Shown in pieces: positions 43,168-56,069 of a DNA stretch of 64,000 nucleotides. The position numbers were made by a program, and so were the translations under genes. Positions within the stretch are counted from its first letter, which is position 1, and every line of letters starts with the position of its first letter. The notes beneath the pieces are model-generated. The model was not told the DNA's origin. It did not search any database and was given only the letters and a program-made list of their open reading frames with translations. This stretch comes from Isoetes taiwanensis (taxonomy: Eukaryota; Streptophyta; Lycopodiopsida; Isoetales; Isoetaceae), in NCBI GenBank assembly GCA_021234155.1, contig JAJEKV010000016.1, positions 21,953,863-22,017,862 of the forward strand, in the 5' to 3' direction.

Positions 43168-45735
43168 AGTACTATATAGAGGCAAAGGATTTTGAATTTA
43201 ACAAATCCTGAATGCATATCTATATGAGTCTTCATAGAAGTGGCTGTAACCCTCTGTTCAGGCTTGGTTAAGGCCCATTCATATTGAATCAAATCCAACC
43301 AATTCTTTTGGTTCCAAGGGTCTCAATATATAACAAGCTTTATAAATCAATGATGACTAGCATCAGTCTGAGTGGCAAATGATGTATTTTCATCCTTGAA
43401 TCCACCGGTACTGGTGGAGAACCAAACTTTCTCACATCTGTAACAATAAGAATGGTATTATTAAAACTTGCTTGAATGCAAATAATCAATGGGAATCCTA
43501 AAAGGTTTAGATAAGTGCATTATTCTCATGTGAGTTTGTGAATCTAGGATGATGTTAATTGTAGATCTATAAAGTTTTGGCTTTATGGAAGTGCATGACG
43601 TAGTGATTGCTCAACATTGATGTAATTGAAGTGCACATGGAAAGAAAAAGAAAATCCAAAGCTTCTAGACGCGCCTACGTTTTACATTAGAGCTGTATAT
43701 AAAGAGAAGCTCCCTCCTTTAAAAATAAAAAAATAAAAAAAAGAACCAATAACAACAACAACAAGCAGAAAAGTAGGCTTGAAGCAAAGGTTGAGTGGTA
43801 TTGGAGATTGTGGATATTAGAGAGTAGGAGAAGAAATATTGAAAGACAACAAATAAAATTGCATTAAAATACATATTGGACATGCGTTACACCTATTTGC
43901 ATAAGTTGAAATTTTATCGAACATCACATACGCTCATTGATGGCCACTCTAGTAACAGTGGTCGATGTCGAACAATGCTGGTTCAAGGTTTGTCCGGCTA
44001 TGATCCAGCAAAAAGCCTAGGCATATCGGGGAATTGATGTTGTTTGTGTCTCGTTATGATTGCTTGCAATGTGATCATGTTGTTCTGATCATCGATGTTG
44101 AAGTCTTTTGCAATGATTTCTACTGTTTCATTTCCTAGATATATCGCTATGGAGTGTTCTGATGCCTATATATATTGATGATGATGAGGTTTGTTTCGAT
44201 GCGTTTGTTGTAGTGCTGCTTGGAGCCAACAAACCTACGATCAAAGTAGTTTAGAGTGCACCTCATTTCAAATATCTACCATAATAACTATATGATGATG
44301 TCGTATATGGTCTTGGCTATTGTATTTTGTAACTGTGTTTTTTACAAACTAATCATTAACATTGTCCTAGGTGGCATATCTAGATTCTACATATTATTTT
44401 ATCCTGTGGGGTATTTCTAGAGTGGCATAGAGAATATGAAGACAATACTGTCTCCAATATCGCAAAAATCATAAATATCAGACATGAGCATTGGGACTTG
44501 TAATCATCATGTTTTATAAAAGCAAGGGATCTACCATCCATCTTAATAGCGATACAAATGTTTTTATTTTATATATAGAAACCATATGTCACCCATGTAA
44601 GCTCATACAAAAGATAAAAACAAAGTAGCTTTTTCTTCTACATGCGAGAAAGAGGGCAGTACTTAATAATATTATTCTAGGCATCAAGAGTGAGAAAATC
44701 CTCGAAATGCTTAGTTGCACTATTTTGCAAGATAATCTTGCAGGTTCAAAAAACCTGCCTGTTTTAAAACGTTTAGATCTTATTTTCCTCTCTCAATATG
44801 GACCATTTCCTCTTCAAGAATTTTGCTAAACAGCTAGCGAGTAACCTAAATAAATACAGGCTTCCCACCAAGAATGGCTTCATAAGATCCATTGCTAGTT
44901 CAAGACCCTGCTAATTTCAACAACGGCTGCATCTTCCATTAAGTTATAAAGGGCAACAGAACATGTGCTTGTTACCCAAGTTGGTAAAACCTACAACACC
45001 AACTTGTTCTGTCACTACTTCTTCCCTCTTCATGTGAAGCTGATTTGGCCCTTTCATGTTGTCATCAAATGCCTTCGTTACTAAGGATATGAGACTTGAA
45101 TGTGCTGTACATATTCAATCGTGCCACACCTTCACTTTGCACAACTTATTTGCCTTCACCGGTGTAAAGGCAAAATCATTTGCCTCTGGATTTTGGTATC
45201 TGAGCTGCCTGTTATATTAAGCTTTGATGAAGCTGGAAATATAATCCCATCTGCTACAATTTCAGTCCAGCAAAATGATCCTTAAGCTCAAACAAAATCT
45301 CACGCATTTGGAAGACACCGCAGGCAAGGTTTCTATCAAAATGCCCTTTAATGCTGCCTATGGAAACATCTAGTTCATTTTGAGTCCATAGAGCTGCTTT
45401 TCTAGAATGCGACATTTTAGGTAGATAAAAATATGGACACAAACAATCATGCTTTGATCTTAACGTCTAGTAAATGGAAAAAATATAGACCAAAATGCAA
45501 CAATGCCCCAGTCATAGGTTGTCCTTAACAGCATGTCCCGAGATTTTCATTCTAGGAATGAATTTGAGACGTTGATTCAAGGGGAAAGATGGCATGTATG
45601 GGCCGTAACAGGTTGGCTGAAAGTGTTATCACCATAACAGATTTGTTATCACCATAGTAGTGTTGTTGCTAGAATAAAAATCCGCCAGTCAGTATAGCCG
45701 ATAAAAACCTCTACTAAACGGTAGTTATATGCTAG
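43168..45735. other. No recognised gene
   Basis: About 2.5 kb of AT-rich DNA. An A-rich run with AAATA and AACAAC words lies near 43,718-43,760. I recognise no gene, repeat family or RNA. Confidence 0.6.
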
Positions 45736-45812
45736 GTAGCCGGCCGGTTCGGGGATTTTTGGCGGTAAACCGAAAATGCCGGTTTACGGTCGGAACCCCG
45801 AAATCCGGCTAC
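45736..45812. repeat. 77-bp GC-rich foldback
   Basis: The ends are GTAGCCGG and CCGGCTAC. The inside is partly complementary (TTCGGGG with CCCCGAA, GGTAAACCG with CGGTTTACGG). It opens a GC-rich island running to about 46,680. Confidence 0.65.
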
Positions 45813-46690
45813 AAACGTAATTTTGGCGTTTGGTCCAAATTCCGGTCTTGTTTTCCGGGGTTGATTCTAAGGTTTTTATGCTGATTCTTGCAAGCAGGGA
45901 GGGTTTGAGGGATGGCGAGGTTCCTTGAGATTGCCCAAAAGTTTAGATTTGAGCAGGATATTGGAGTTGCGGATTTGCAAATGTCACTACTTCTTGCTCT
46001 GCCCCTGTTTCTTACGGATTTGAAGAACAGCTCTCCGTTCCCGTGTTTGCGGGCTCAATGTCCGTGATTTATGCATGGAAGACTTTTACCGATCCAGCAG
46101 AGGATGGGCTACCGATGATCACATGCACCGGAAGCTATGGAAAGTATGGGCTCTTCTCAACACTCTTGTTCTCGTTTCTACCCGCATTTTATGGATCGAA
46201 GAACAGATCTGTTTTTTGTGGATCTGAAGAACAGGGAATCAAGTCGCTCTAGAATCTCACCGTTGCCGGGGCTATGACGGAACCGAAGCTATGAGGAAGC
46301 TATGGCTATGGCGTAACCAAGCTCCCATCCGAGGCTATGGCGGAACCGAAGCTATGGCGGTTATGGTTATGGCGGAACCAAGCTCCCATATGAAGCTCCA
46401 ATGGTTTCGAGAGATTTGGAGCTCTTTTGCATTCGTCACGCCGCCGATCTTTGCAAGGGAAGTTATGGTGGCGCTCCAAGCGGCGCCATCAGCACCCGAA
46501 AACCCAAAAATTAGCCATAATGAACAAATAGAGAATAATCAAGGAATTTGGACCAATCGGCGGTTTACGGGCCAGGAAATGGCAGAGGCCGTTTCCTGGC
46601 CCATAACGGCCTGTATTGGCCTCAGCCATTTCCTGCCCCATAACAGCCTGTGTAGAGGCTGTTATCCAACGTATCCACTTCAATATGAGC
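45813..46690. repeat. GC-rich island with GCTATGGCGGAACC repeats and palindromes
   Basis: Between 46,260 and 46,410 the words GCTATGGCGGAACC and ACCAAGCTCCCAT recur in a roughly 60-bp rhythm. The same words appear inside the TIR element near 6270-6320. At 46,572-46,640 the paired words GGCCAGGAAATGGC and CCGTTTCCTGGCC form an inverted repeat. A 143-codon open frame (46,291-46,722) covers the repeats and is not believed to be a gene. Confidence 0.55.
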
Positions 46691-48290
46691 TTCATGGAGA
46701 TGCCCATAAGTTAAACGCATAGAAATTTGTTGAAAAAAGAAAGCAAACTCTTACCTCTTGTATAACAATGAAGAGTATTTACTTTGGTAAGCATAATCGC
46801 AAATGTGCTTGCTAATGGCTCCAAGGCAAATCCCTAGGAACCTGTAGAAGATTAAAAAGATGAGAAATGCAAAAGCAGATGTTCATGATGCTTGGCTTCA
46901 TCCCTGTCAGCTTTAAAAAAAAAACGATGTGCATAAATAGTATTTCAAAGTAATGCCCGCCACAGTCCAAAAATGTTCGTATATAGACAGGTCATTCCTC
47001 AGTTTAATACGCTTATAACAGAGAGGTAACACAACTTTGTCATGCACTATTCAAGCCAAAGAATTCATTAAGCTTAAATTTTTTAGATGTAGCTTCATTT
47101 CTAGAATTGCAGAAATGCAGCAATTTCACCTGAAGACACAGAGTTAGTTCCTTCCTTGATGCTGAACAAACTATCGAACTGTTTACAAAGCTTCCATTTT
47201 GACCTTGAAATCTCTAAATCTAAGACATGCCTCTGTAGAACACATATCAGCCAAGTATTCTTTAAAAGAGCTCACCTTAAAGTCTGGCAAGTCTCATTCA
47301 AAAAAAAAATCAATAGTCTAAAAGTAATTTCAAAAAAAAAAAAAAGATTAGGGCAAAATGAGTTTTCGATTGCCGTAAAAAAAAAGGTTTGGCATCCAAA
47401 AAACCAAAAAGCTTAGACCTATAGTCATATGAAAAAATATAAAAGTATTTTTCAGTGCCAGAAAAGCAATCAGTAAATAATGGTCGTCACATCTTGAGAT
47501 ATGTCTACAATATGCCTTAAGATGCCCAAATCCACCCTCCCCCTAACAAACTGCCCCTTAATAGGGGCAATCCAAATACTCTAGTATGTTTCTTGGATGT
47601 GGTTGGGAATAAAGATTCAATTCTTCTCTTGAGTTTTGGTTTAAGAATGCTTTTGCATTTCATCATTCAACTCATGCTTATTAGCTTATTTTAGTGTCTT
47701 GCATTTATTATTCAACTCATGCATACCAGCTTGTTTAGTGTCTATGCAAAGTTTTGATGGGATCTCGTAAATATAGCCCATTACAAAAAATTGTCTAGCG
47801 TGAAGAGCCCGCGTAAAATATAAACTTTTCAGATCTATAGTTACGCGCTCCGTTTGTGGATTCTAGTGCGACCAGTACCTCTCCTTGTTACTGCACCTGC
47901 TGTTTGCATCAACGCATGAATTTGATATTCGGGAGCATATGTCCAGCATAACCAGGTGCATTTTTTTTTTTATGGCAAATTTGAGCTCGATCATATGATT
48001 GACATAGGATTTCATATCACAACCTGGAATGTGTACCTCAGAATATGCATTCCATAGACTGCATTGCATTTTTGGCATGAACGAACCCGGAGTATCCGAG
48101 ATCATAAGGCAACCCTAGGAATTTCTAATTGGAAATACAGGTCATGGTGGTCGATATTAATGTTTTCGTATCTAATCAGATGCGATGTGTCAAGAAAGGC
48201 CGGAACCAAACTATTTCCAATGAAGACCCACTCCTACTTGCTCGATGCAAGGCCATCCATCTAAATCTTGAATTTATGACTGTAGCTTAA
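46691..48290. other. No recognised gene
   Basis: AT-rich with A-runs (for example near 47,300 and 47,335). No coding similarity is recognised. Confidence 0.6.
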
Positions 48291-48299
48291 TCAATTCTA

Positions 48300-49052
48300 A
48301 TTTTGTAATGGGCACCTACAAAGAAAGGATTAGGCGAATTTATGGAGTTGGAGAATTGCCTGGAATCATTGCTGGCTGCTTCATATAATAGTGTTTAAGT
48401 ACCAGGCTGGCTGTTGAAGGGGCGACATGGAATGGCAAGTATGTAGGAGGCGAGCTTATTGCTGAAGGAGAAGAAAAGGTATTTGGACTCAGAAAAAGAT
48501 CACTGGAGAGATTTTCAGACTTCTTTGAATGTAGTTATCATCCTTCTATCTATCCAAATTTTGGCAACACATATATGTAGTGAGGGAGACTGAAAAGAAG
48601 AAAAGAACTTTATGGCTCGACACAGTTTCTGAGTTCTATAATCGGTCTTCTAAATTCAAATGACCAGGTTCCAAGAGCATCAGCTAGTGCAATTGCATGT
48701 GGAATGGGTTTATTTGCTGGAAAAGGTTCACTAGATTTAGGAAAGAATAGTGCATTTGCTGTGACAAGGGATTCATGAGCATATGATATACATCTTTGAT
48801 TTCACAAATCATGCTATATTAACAAGGTACTCTAGTTTAAAAAGTAAGTCTCTTAGTTTATTTTTGCGAGCTTCTGGAAAGTGATCCAATCTTATATCTA
48901 TAACCCTGTAATCATAGGAAGCAAAATGGAGCACAAACCATTGGTGGCAAAATGGCAAGGTGACGTATATACGAAGGTTGCTGGCGTAGTATCAGGTGGT
49001 CATAATATAAGCTTCACAAGCAGTGAAATCTCTGCACTATGGCCATTGTAAA
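48300..49052 (+). pseudogene. Possible unidentified gene relic
   Basis: Three coding-like pieces occur in order on the plus strand: WNGKYVGGELIAEGEEKVFG with LRKRSLERFSDFFE (about 48,440-48,530), DQVPRASASAIACGMGLFAG (about 48,665-48,720), and EHKPLVAKWQGDVYTKVAGV (about 48,930-48,990). They are separated by stops and possible introns. The amino-acid composition looks protein-like, but I do not recognise the family. Confidence 0.3.
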
Positions 49053-50095
49053 CAGGTAGGCACATTGTTATTATTTATGAATGTAAAACATGTGGTCGGG
49101 CATTTCTCTACTTTATCTATTAGTATCAAGTTTTATGACTAATATCATTGAAATTGTCAACTCGACACCAAGCTGCACATCAACATAAAGGTTCTGCTTT
49201 TTTCATTTGCACTAAGAGTCCACCATCTTCTAAAGATGCCAATGTCTTCTAGACGACTCTTGGTGGCCTACTTCTAGTCACCTGCTTGGGCTTCATCATC
49301 ATTGTACTCTACCAACCAGCAAAGCTAATTAGCAATGTTGAATAGATTTTGGACCTCCAAATCCAAATGCTTCCTGAATCTTTCTTAGTAAGGCCTCTTT
49401 TCACAATACTTTCCCTGACAACCAGACTATTCTTCCACCTGGGATGGAAGAGGGCCAACATAAAAAAGCTAAACCCTTCCAAGATGCACATATTAAATGT
49501 AAGAAATCTGTTAGAGCAACATCAAAGAGCAATGCGGTCACACACCCCAACGCCCTGGGAGACAGCAGTGCAACATTTGAGCTAAAGCCAACCATTTCTC
49601 ACAGGTCATCTTTGTACATTTTGAGGTTACAACGGAAATGCTAAATATGACACAAGTCTGCTTAACCATTGCGAAATCATCGCAATGAAAGTGTCTAAGA
49701 TGCAATGTTTCCCCGATAGTATTGCCAAAAAGCTCATGTTCCTGACTCTCCATCGTGTTCATTGGGACAATCTTTAGTACCATCGAGGATTATGAAAAGT
49801 TAAATTAGACTGATGACTGTTGGTTTTGCATTACCATTCTCTCTAACAAGTGCAATGGTTAAATTTCAATGAATTGACAAGGAGAAGTTTCTGAATATTT
49901 GCACCTGGTGTTGCTGGGTATTTAAAATTGACATTCTGGAATACTACCAGGAATCAATCCCTTTGGATCAGAAAACCTATATAAGGTTGATGATTGATCA
50001 CTTCGAAGATCTTATATATAAGCAGCATATCCTGCAGAAAATGTGCTAACATAGGGTGAAGTCTGACCGAGCGAAGGCGCACATGAGATGCAGAT
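49053..50095. other. No recognised gene
   Basis: Short overlapping open frames near 49,350-49,780 show no domain. Nothing else is recognised. Confidence 0.55.
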
Positions 50096-50097
50096 TA

Positions 50098-50620
50098 TCA
50101 AACCCTGAAGGAAGATATTTCTTCTAAGATAACAACTAATGCTAATGTAAGAATTATAAACATGACCCCCGTAAGGACTGCAAAGATCGCATGGAGAAAA
50201 GAACAGCCCTGATTCATTCGTACCAATGGGCTATTGCGTAGCTGCTGGGCATTATTAGCACTCCAACACCCGATCAGCGAAGCCCTGGTAACTACCTTAT
50301 TTATTTTGATAAATTGTTTCAGCAACCTTCCTTTTGCCTGCAAAATATGCAACCTTGATTATAGAATTAGCTTTGTGAGGCACAATCCATTACATTGTGG
50401 ATGCGGTGAAGAATATCTGACATACTGTTCTGGTGCCATCAACCACTTGCTCAACAATGGTATTTTCTGCTGCAATGCCAGTGGAAGCATGACTGCTATC
50501 ATAATCAGGGTAAGCTTCCAACCCCTTATCAAGGCTGTTATGAAGCCACAGGTTTGTATTGCATGTTTGTCTACATTTGATATTCTCAGATGCAGCGTGG
50601 CTGATGTGGCTGGGATCATT
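50098..50620 (-). pseudogene. ABCB (MDR-type) transporter exon relic
   Basis: The minus-strand frame 50,619-50,359 contains GFITALIRGWKLTLIMIAVM followed by LPLAL. This is the transmembrane segment and loop typical of plant ABCB/P-glycoprotein exporters (family GFxIAFxxGWLLTLVMLxxxPxL). Just downstream on the same strand FIKINKVVTRASLIG resembles the cytosolic helix after the next segment. Only about 90-130 residues of a protein normally near 1,250 remain, with breaks between the pieces, and there is no ATP-binding domain. Confidence 0.55.
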
Positions 50621-51200
50621 GAGTTACAAGCCTGTTCAGGTCAAGATGCTGAAAGGATGTCAAAAAAGATATGTTGAAGGAAAGAGGAAAAGGAAAAAGA
50701 TTTATTAACATTTGCTGACGGTCCATAGGTCTACGCTACCAAACGCATACAACATTTTGAGCCTGCTAGGAGGTTGTGAGCCTGACCTTCGAGGCATTTG
50801 ATGTAACTTGTTGCAAGAAAACTTGTTCAGAAGTCTGCTTGGAGATGTCACATTTCTGACCACCTTAAAACAAGCTCTGATGTCAGTTCATGGCATCTTT
50901 CTGTTCTGTAGGGGCTGTGCGTGCTTTGAAAGTCGTGAAGGTTATGTCTCCTCCTTAAACTGAGAAATACAAGTCATCTCCATAAAATATTGAGCTCTTG
51001 ATGTCTCTTTATTGAGAATGTTGCTTTTCAAATTTGTGACAAACTGGAGCTACGCGTTTGTGGTCATAATATTTCACGATTGTTGCAAAGAAGCTGTAGA
51101 AAACCCACATGCATAGGTATGTTGGAGGAAGGACACATCAGCAGTCTACATATTGATGTATATGATGTGGTATATCAACATATATAAGTATATATATACA
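50621..51200. other. No recognised gene
   Basis: No further ABCB exons or other genes can be identified. Confidence 0.5.
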
Positions 51201-51204
51201 AGAA

Positions 51205-52060
51205 ATTTAATGCGTCCTACGGTGCATGTTCGAGTTTTAGCATGTTCCTATGCTGCAAGTTCTTGTCGTGCCCTACATTCTAAAAGAATGTCTTGAGAAT
51301 AGTCTAAATTCATAGATTCTCTAAGATTCTACTAAGGTTCTCTTGGAGGTTTCGTGGAGATTCCTCTACATTTTATAAGATTCCCTCTAGATTCCATTAG
51401 ATTTCCGTAGATTCTTCAAGATTCTATGACGATCCCCTTAGATTCTCTTAGATCCCTTTAGATTTTATGAGATTGCCTTAGGTTCCCTTATATTATATGA
51501 GATTCAAAGAGATTCTATAAAGATTTCCCCTAGATACTCTAAGATTTCATCAACATTTTTTTAGATTGCCTTAGATCATTATGAAGATTCCCTTAGATCC
51601 CCTAGATTTTAAGAGATTCCCTTAGGCTTGTAAATATTTTTCTAGATTCTCTCACATTTTATGAGATTTTCTTAGATTCTGTTAGATTCTCCTAGATTCC
51701 TTTATATTCTAGAACTTTTTAGAACATTCTAAGACTTTCTGGAACATTCTAAGACTTTCTGGAACATTCTGAGACTTTCAAAATATCCTAGAACTTTCTG
51801 GAAGTATTTCCCTAGATTCTCTTACCTTCCCATGGATTCCCACATTCTCGAACATTCTAGAACCTATTAGAACAATTTGAAACTTTCTGGAAGAATTTTC
51901 ATAGATTCCCCCAGATTCTCTTATGTTCTAGGATTTTCTAGAATATTTTGGAACTTTCTAGAAGATTCTAGAACTTTCTAGAGCCTTCCAGAACATTCTA
52001 GAACTCTTCTGGACTAGTTAGAATGTTATACTCCATTTTATCTTAACTGTATTGTTACTC
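51205..52060. repeat. GATTC-rich repeat, copy 5
   Basis: It opens with TTTAATGCGTCCTACGGTGC, matching the left border near position 30. About 850 bp of GATTC words follow, and the second half shifts to a different word, GAACATTCTAGAACTTTC (about 51,720-52,015). This second sub-array is not seen in the other copies. Confidence 0.8.
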
Positions 52061-52099
52061 TTAAGTATAATTGAAACATAAATTATTCATAGAATTAAT

Positions 52100-52165
52100 G
52101 CGTAGTCTAGTGGTTAGAATGGGGGGTTGGGGGGCCAATGACCAGGGTTCAAATCCCCCACACAA
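52100..52165 (+). mobile_element. tRNA-derived SINE head with A and B boxes
   Basis: GCGTAGTCTAGTGGTTAGAA contains a pol III A-box (TAGTCTAGTGG, 52,103-52,113), and GGTTCAAATCC (52,146-52,156) is a B-box. The loop sequence between them does not give a normal anticodon arm and the acceptor ends do not pair, so it is not a functional tRNA gene. It is followed by a non-tRNA body, as in SINEs. Confidence 0.65.
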
Positions 52166-52194
52166 CATAAAAATTTTAAAAGCCTTTCCTTAAA

Positions 52195-52545
52195 GGATGA
52201 GCATTCAACGTGGGCCATAGGATCTTGGACCCGATCAAGGGCCGAGATCGTGCCATGTGGCAAAAATCTAAAGCAACATGAGCCGTAGGATCCTAGATCG
52301 ACGATCAAGATCAAGAACAACTGGACCGTAGGATCGATTACATATAATTCCCAAAGCCATGTGCAGTAGGATGTGTCCCAAAGCAACGTGGCCAGTAGGA
52401 TCTCGGGCCCGGCGATCGGGATCAAATCAACACGGACCGTAGGATCGCTTACATATAGTCTATACACAAACTCCCAAGCCATCGGGCGTGGGATGCGTCC
52501 CAAAGCCCACACGGAGCCGTAGGATCTCGGATCAAGCAGGCCGGA
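52195..52545 (+). repeat. ~120-bp tandem repeats downstream of the tRNA-like head
   Basis: The phrases CCGTAGGATC, ATCGGGATCAA/GATCAAGATCAA, GGACCGTAGGATCG, TTACATATA and GATG(T/C)GTCCCAAAGC recur in the same order about two and a half times, with a period near 120 bp. The open minus-strand frame at 52,114-52,584 is only a reading of these repeats. No terminal target duplication was found. Confidence 0.7.
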
Positions 52546-52805
52546 TTTAGGAGGACAAACATAAGAACATATGTTGGGGGGCAATTTTTTTTTGGAGCAT
52601 AGAGTCTTTGGGGGGTGCTTTATGCCTTTTTTTTCCTAATTTTAGGGTCCATTAACGAAGAACAGCATCGAGCGCAAAAAAACTCGAGCAAATTAAGGAG
52701 AGATCGGTAGCCCGCCAAGAATCTCTTCCCAAAATGTGGCTATCCCTCCAAATTCAGTTTGCATTTCTTTGTATTATCTTTCCTTCTTTTTTTTTTCAAG
52801 AACAG

Positions 52806-55800
52806 ATGGATTTGGTTGAGTGGTATGCTGCCGAATTTCAAGCAAAGTTTGGGGATTCAGATCCGGAACTTATAGCAAAAGAGCTGGGATTCGATCTTGA
52901 AGCTGATGTACCAGAAATCTTGTTACAAGAATTTGGGGCATCGAGTGTTGTGGTTGGAAAAGAATTTTCAATTTTAGGAGAGCGACCTTGAGTTCTTCCT
53001 TCCGATCATGTAGTTTCCCAGTAATTGCAAAAGAAAGTCCTGCTTGGCCATGCAAAAGAAAGTCCTGGCTGGCCATAAGCGTTAGTCCATGTATTCAAGT
53101 GAAATGCAAATGTATCTCACCAAATACGACTTGCGGGGAAAATAATGTACGCCAAAAGAAGGATCTGAGAGGAAAAGAAAAGCGAAAGATTAGCACTTGA
53201 ATGCATCCGGTCCTCCACAGATTAGCCACTTTCGAACCAAACAAAAGTTGGCAAAAGGTATTACGGATAATATTCATAGTGTATGCAAGAATTTATTTCA
53301 AGATGATAGGGATGAAATATTGGCAAGAACAGGTCAGGGATTGCCTGAAATTGGCATAATGGGACACAAGGAATTGTTTGCGATTAGGCAAGTTGTTGAT
53401 AATGTGAAGAGATCTTCAAACTAACAAGCTAAGAAGGAACGGGATATGACACAAAGCGAGGTCATCTACTCTTGTAATGGTACATTAATAATGCTAGCAA
53501 TAAGTCCGGAGTTGCAAAGACTTTAAACATAAAGAGAAGGATTTGTGTATCTTTGCTTTGGACAAGAGGAAAGCAGTTTGCAATTGGTGGGCCACGGTCC
53601 ATGTTTAAGAGAAAGGATAGAAGTGACAAGCTCTCTTTTAAAGATCGAGAGAAAATATATAGTTACTGGGTTTGTAACACAAGAGTATCTCCGAACAAGA
53701 AACAAGTTGTGAAGCTTAGGAGAACCTCTGAAGGAGTCAAGAATTTCAAGCCATATAGGTTGCATCCCATCCACTTTTTGGAAGAATCTCAGGTTAGTGA
53801 ACTTTGATATTAGTTTAGAAGTTCCTAGAATTGTCAATTTACTGCCACATTTGAAGATCAGACATATTTGTTGAAGTGTAAATGTTATAAAAGTTTTTTT
53901 GTGTTGGCTTGACGTGCAGGTTGTCTTCTACAAAAAGTTTCGGAAACAGAATCCTGACATCAAAGTAGGTTTGAGAAGGTTTGAATGCTTGAAACCTTTG
54001 TTTGTTAGGAGACTAAAAGATCGTGAAACATGCATGTGCATTTATCACATGAAGATGGAATTTGTGAGACAGGCATTGAATAGAATTAGAAGAGACATGA
54101 ACACACATGGAACAAATTGTAAGTGCAAGTGTTCAATTTGTGGTCTTTGGAGATCTTTGTGAAGCAAAGGAGAAGACTTTCAATAGTGTTAGTGAATTAT
54201 GGAGGTCAACGGTATGTTCTAAAAGGCGGATGAGGATCTTTGGCACAAAAGCAAATTGTCTACAACTTGATTGCAGCTCATGTGGAATAAGAAAATTCAA
54301 AAGATGTCCAAGGGAGAAGAGCGTTATTCGGACAATCGATTGGAAGAACTTTGAGAAGGTATGTACATTGTTTTTGCACTTGTATTCAATATTTGTAATG
54401 ACATGCAACTTATTTAAACTAAATCTGAAACTATGAATCGAGGCTTGCTGCGGCAGTTAAAGAGACAATAAAAAGGAATGTGGGAAAGGATGGCTCCATC
54501 AAAGAGAAGAGCAAGGATATCATGAGGCTAGTCTACAAAACAACAACATTGAAAGAATTCATGTCTCATCTTTGAATCCGTCATGAAGCAGTTCATTCCA
54601 CATAATTACACGTGACTAGGTGGCAAATGAGAACAATTTAAAAATTGTCTTCAAACATTTCAAAAGTCTTGTGGTTTTATGTTATAGATTTTTTCTAGAG
54701 AATTTCTCCTTCAAAGTTCAACGGGGAAATCCAAAGTATGCATTGGCATAATGACCAATGTTCCATCCTAGTTCATATCACTTACGGACATGCCCAAGAA
54801 TCGAAATCCCACACATCAAGATTGGTGACGAGAAAAATAGTGAAAGAGACACATTTCTATATATCGGACGATAAGAAACATGCCGGTTTATTTGTCCGGC
54901 ATTGTTTGCAAAACCATCACGAGTTTATGTTGGCGGGGGAGTTAATTTGGCAAAACATGTGTTACGGGTGCGACCGGATGTGCCGCCTGAGTTCAAATCT
55001 TCTAGAGCTTTCTACTTCTTGGGAAGATTCTACAAGCTCAAGGGGATTAAGTTGCGGTGGAACTTCTTTGCCACATCACATGGTAAAGGGAGCATGGCGG
55101 GGCTGGAGCTGTCATCAAAAGAATATTGACGAGTGAAATGCTTAAAAGGGACAAAGACACCCTTAAGGAATTCGAAGATGTTGTCAACTTTCTCAATTCC
55201 TATTTCAAATTGCAAACAAACTTCAAAGGACTGCAAACAAACTTCAAAGGACTGCAACATACAAAGGTATTAGTTTTATTCCATAGTGTTGAGTCATTTA
55301 ATATTGAAATTATTTCTTACACCCACAAGTTTATTTTAGGTTCTTCCGGCTTGTTAAGTTGGGTGATGTGAGCAGAGATTTGCCATATGAATGTGATACT
55401 TTAGCGGTACAAAAAGATTCACACAATTAGGCCTTCTTGCCAAGGCAAAACCAAGCCAAATGGCACATAGGCATCTATCATGCTTTTGCAGATTTTGTTG
55501 GAGAGAATTATGGTCTAAATGTAGACATGCATCTCGGCTTGGAGATTATTCATTGTCAACCCCGATTCCTATGGTTTTTGAGCAGGAATCACCCGTCCCA
55601 CCATGTACAGGTATGGGGGACAATCAATGGAAAGCAGAAATGGTTGAAGTAGGTGATAACTTTGTTGTGAATGCTGAGAGGAAGGAAATGATGAGAATGT
55701 GGATTTCTAGATAATCAAGTGCTTGGCGAACCTAAACACATTGTCCGGCATGCATTTAAGGATTATTGGGGCTCTAAGTTCAACAGGCGGGGAGGTTGTC

Positions 55801-56046
55801 TTATCAGGTAAATATTACAAGTTCATCGGAGATGGTAAGTATGAGTTGTTAGACAATATGCACGATGTAACTTGCTATACACACCTTGTAGTTTGTGCAA
55901 AGGTTGAATTGCGGTCGCACATGGTGAGAAGGGTGTGTTACGCCTCTCCGGGCGATGTACATGAGCAGATTATTGAGTATTTGCCTCCTCCCTCATCCGG
56001 AGGCACTCATTGCCGGCCCAGTCTGAGAGGAGGATTGATGCAATGA
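52806..56046 (+). pseudogene. Decayed multi-exon gene of an uncharacterised transposase-like family
   Basis: Pieces in order: an acidic N-terminus (MDLVEWYAAEFQAKFGDSDP, 52,806); ITDNIHSVCKNLFQDDRD (53,260); FKDREKIYSYWVCNTRVSPN with FKPYRLHPIHFLEESQ, spliced (GT 53,793, AG 53,919) to VVFYKKFRKQNPDIKVGLRR, LKPLFVRRLKDRETCMCIYH and CKCKCSICG. Next come ANCLQLDCSSCGIRKFKRC (54,250), KNFFATSHGKG-like coding (about 55,050-55,090) followed by VIKRILTSEMLKRD, and a C-terminal VGDNFVVNAE/KYYKFIGDGKYELL segment. From memory, uncharacterised proteins of animals and plants share the LKPxxVRRLxxRxTCxCxYH block and a WNFFATSHGKG motif, which suggests a DDE-type transposase. I cannot confirm this. Many frameshifts mark it as dead. 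Confidence 0.55.
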
Positions 56047-56069
56047 AGTGAATCCATGCATAAATGTTA

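Noticed and set aside
46291-46722. A 143-codon gene in the GC-rich island
   Set aside because: The frame is made of GCTATGGCGGAACC-type repeats and palindromes, with no conserved motif.
52100-52165. A functional tRNA gene
   Set aside because: A and B boxes are present, but the acceptor arms do not pair and there is no proper anticodon arm. A SINE head fits better.
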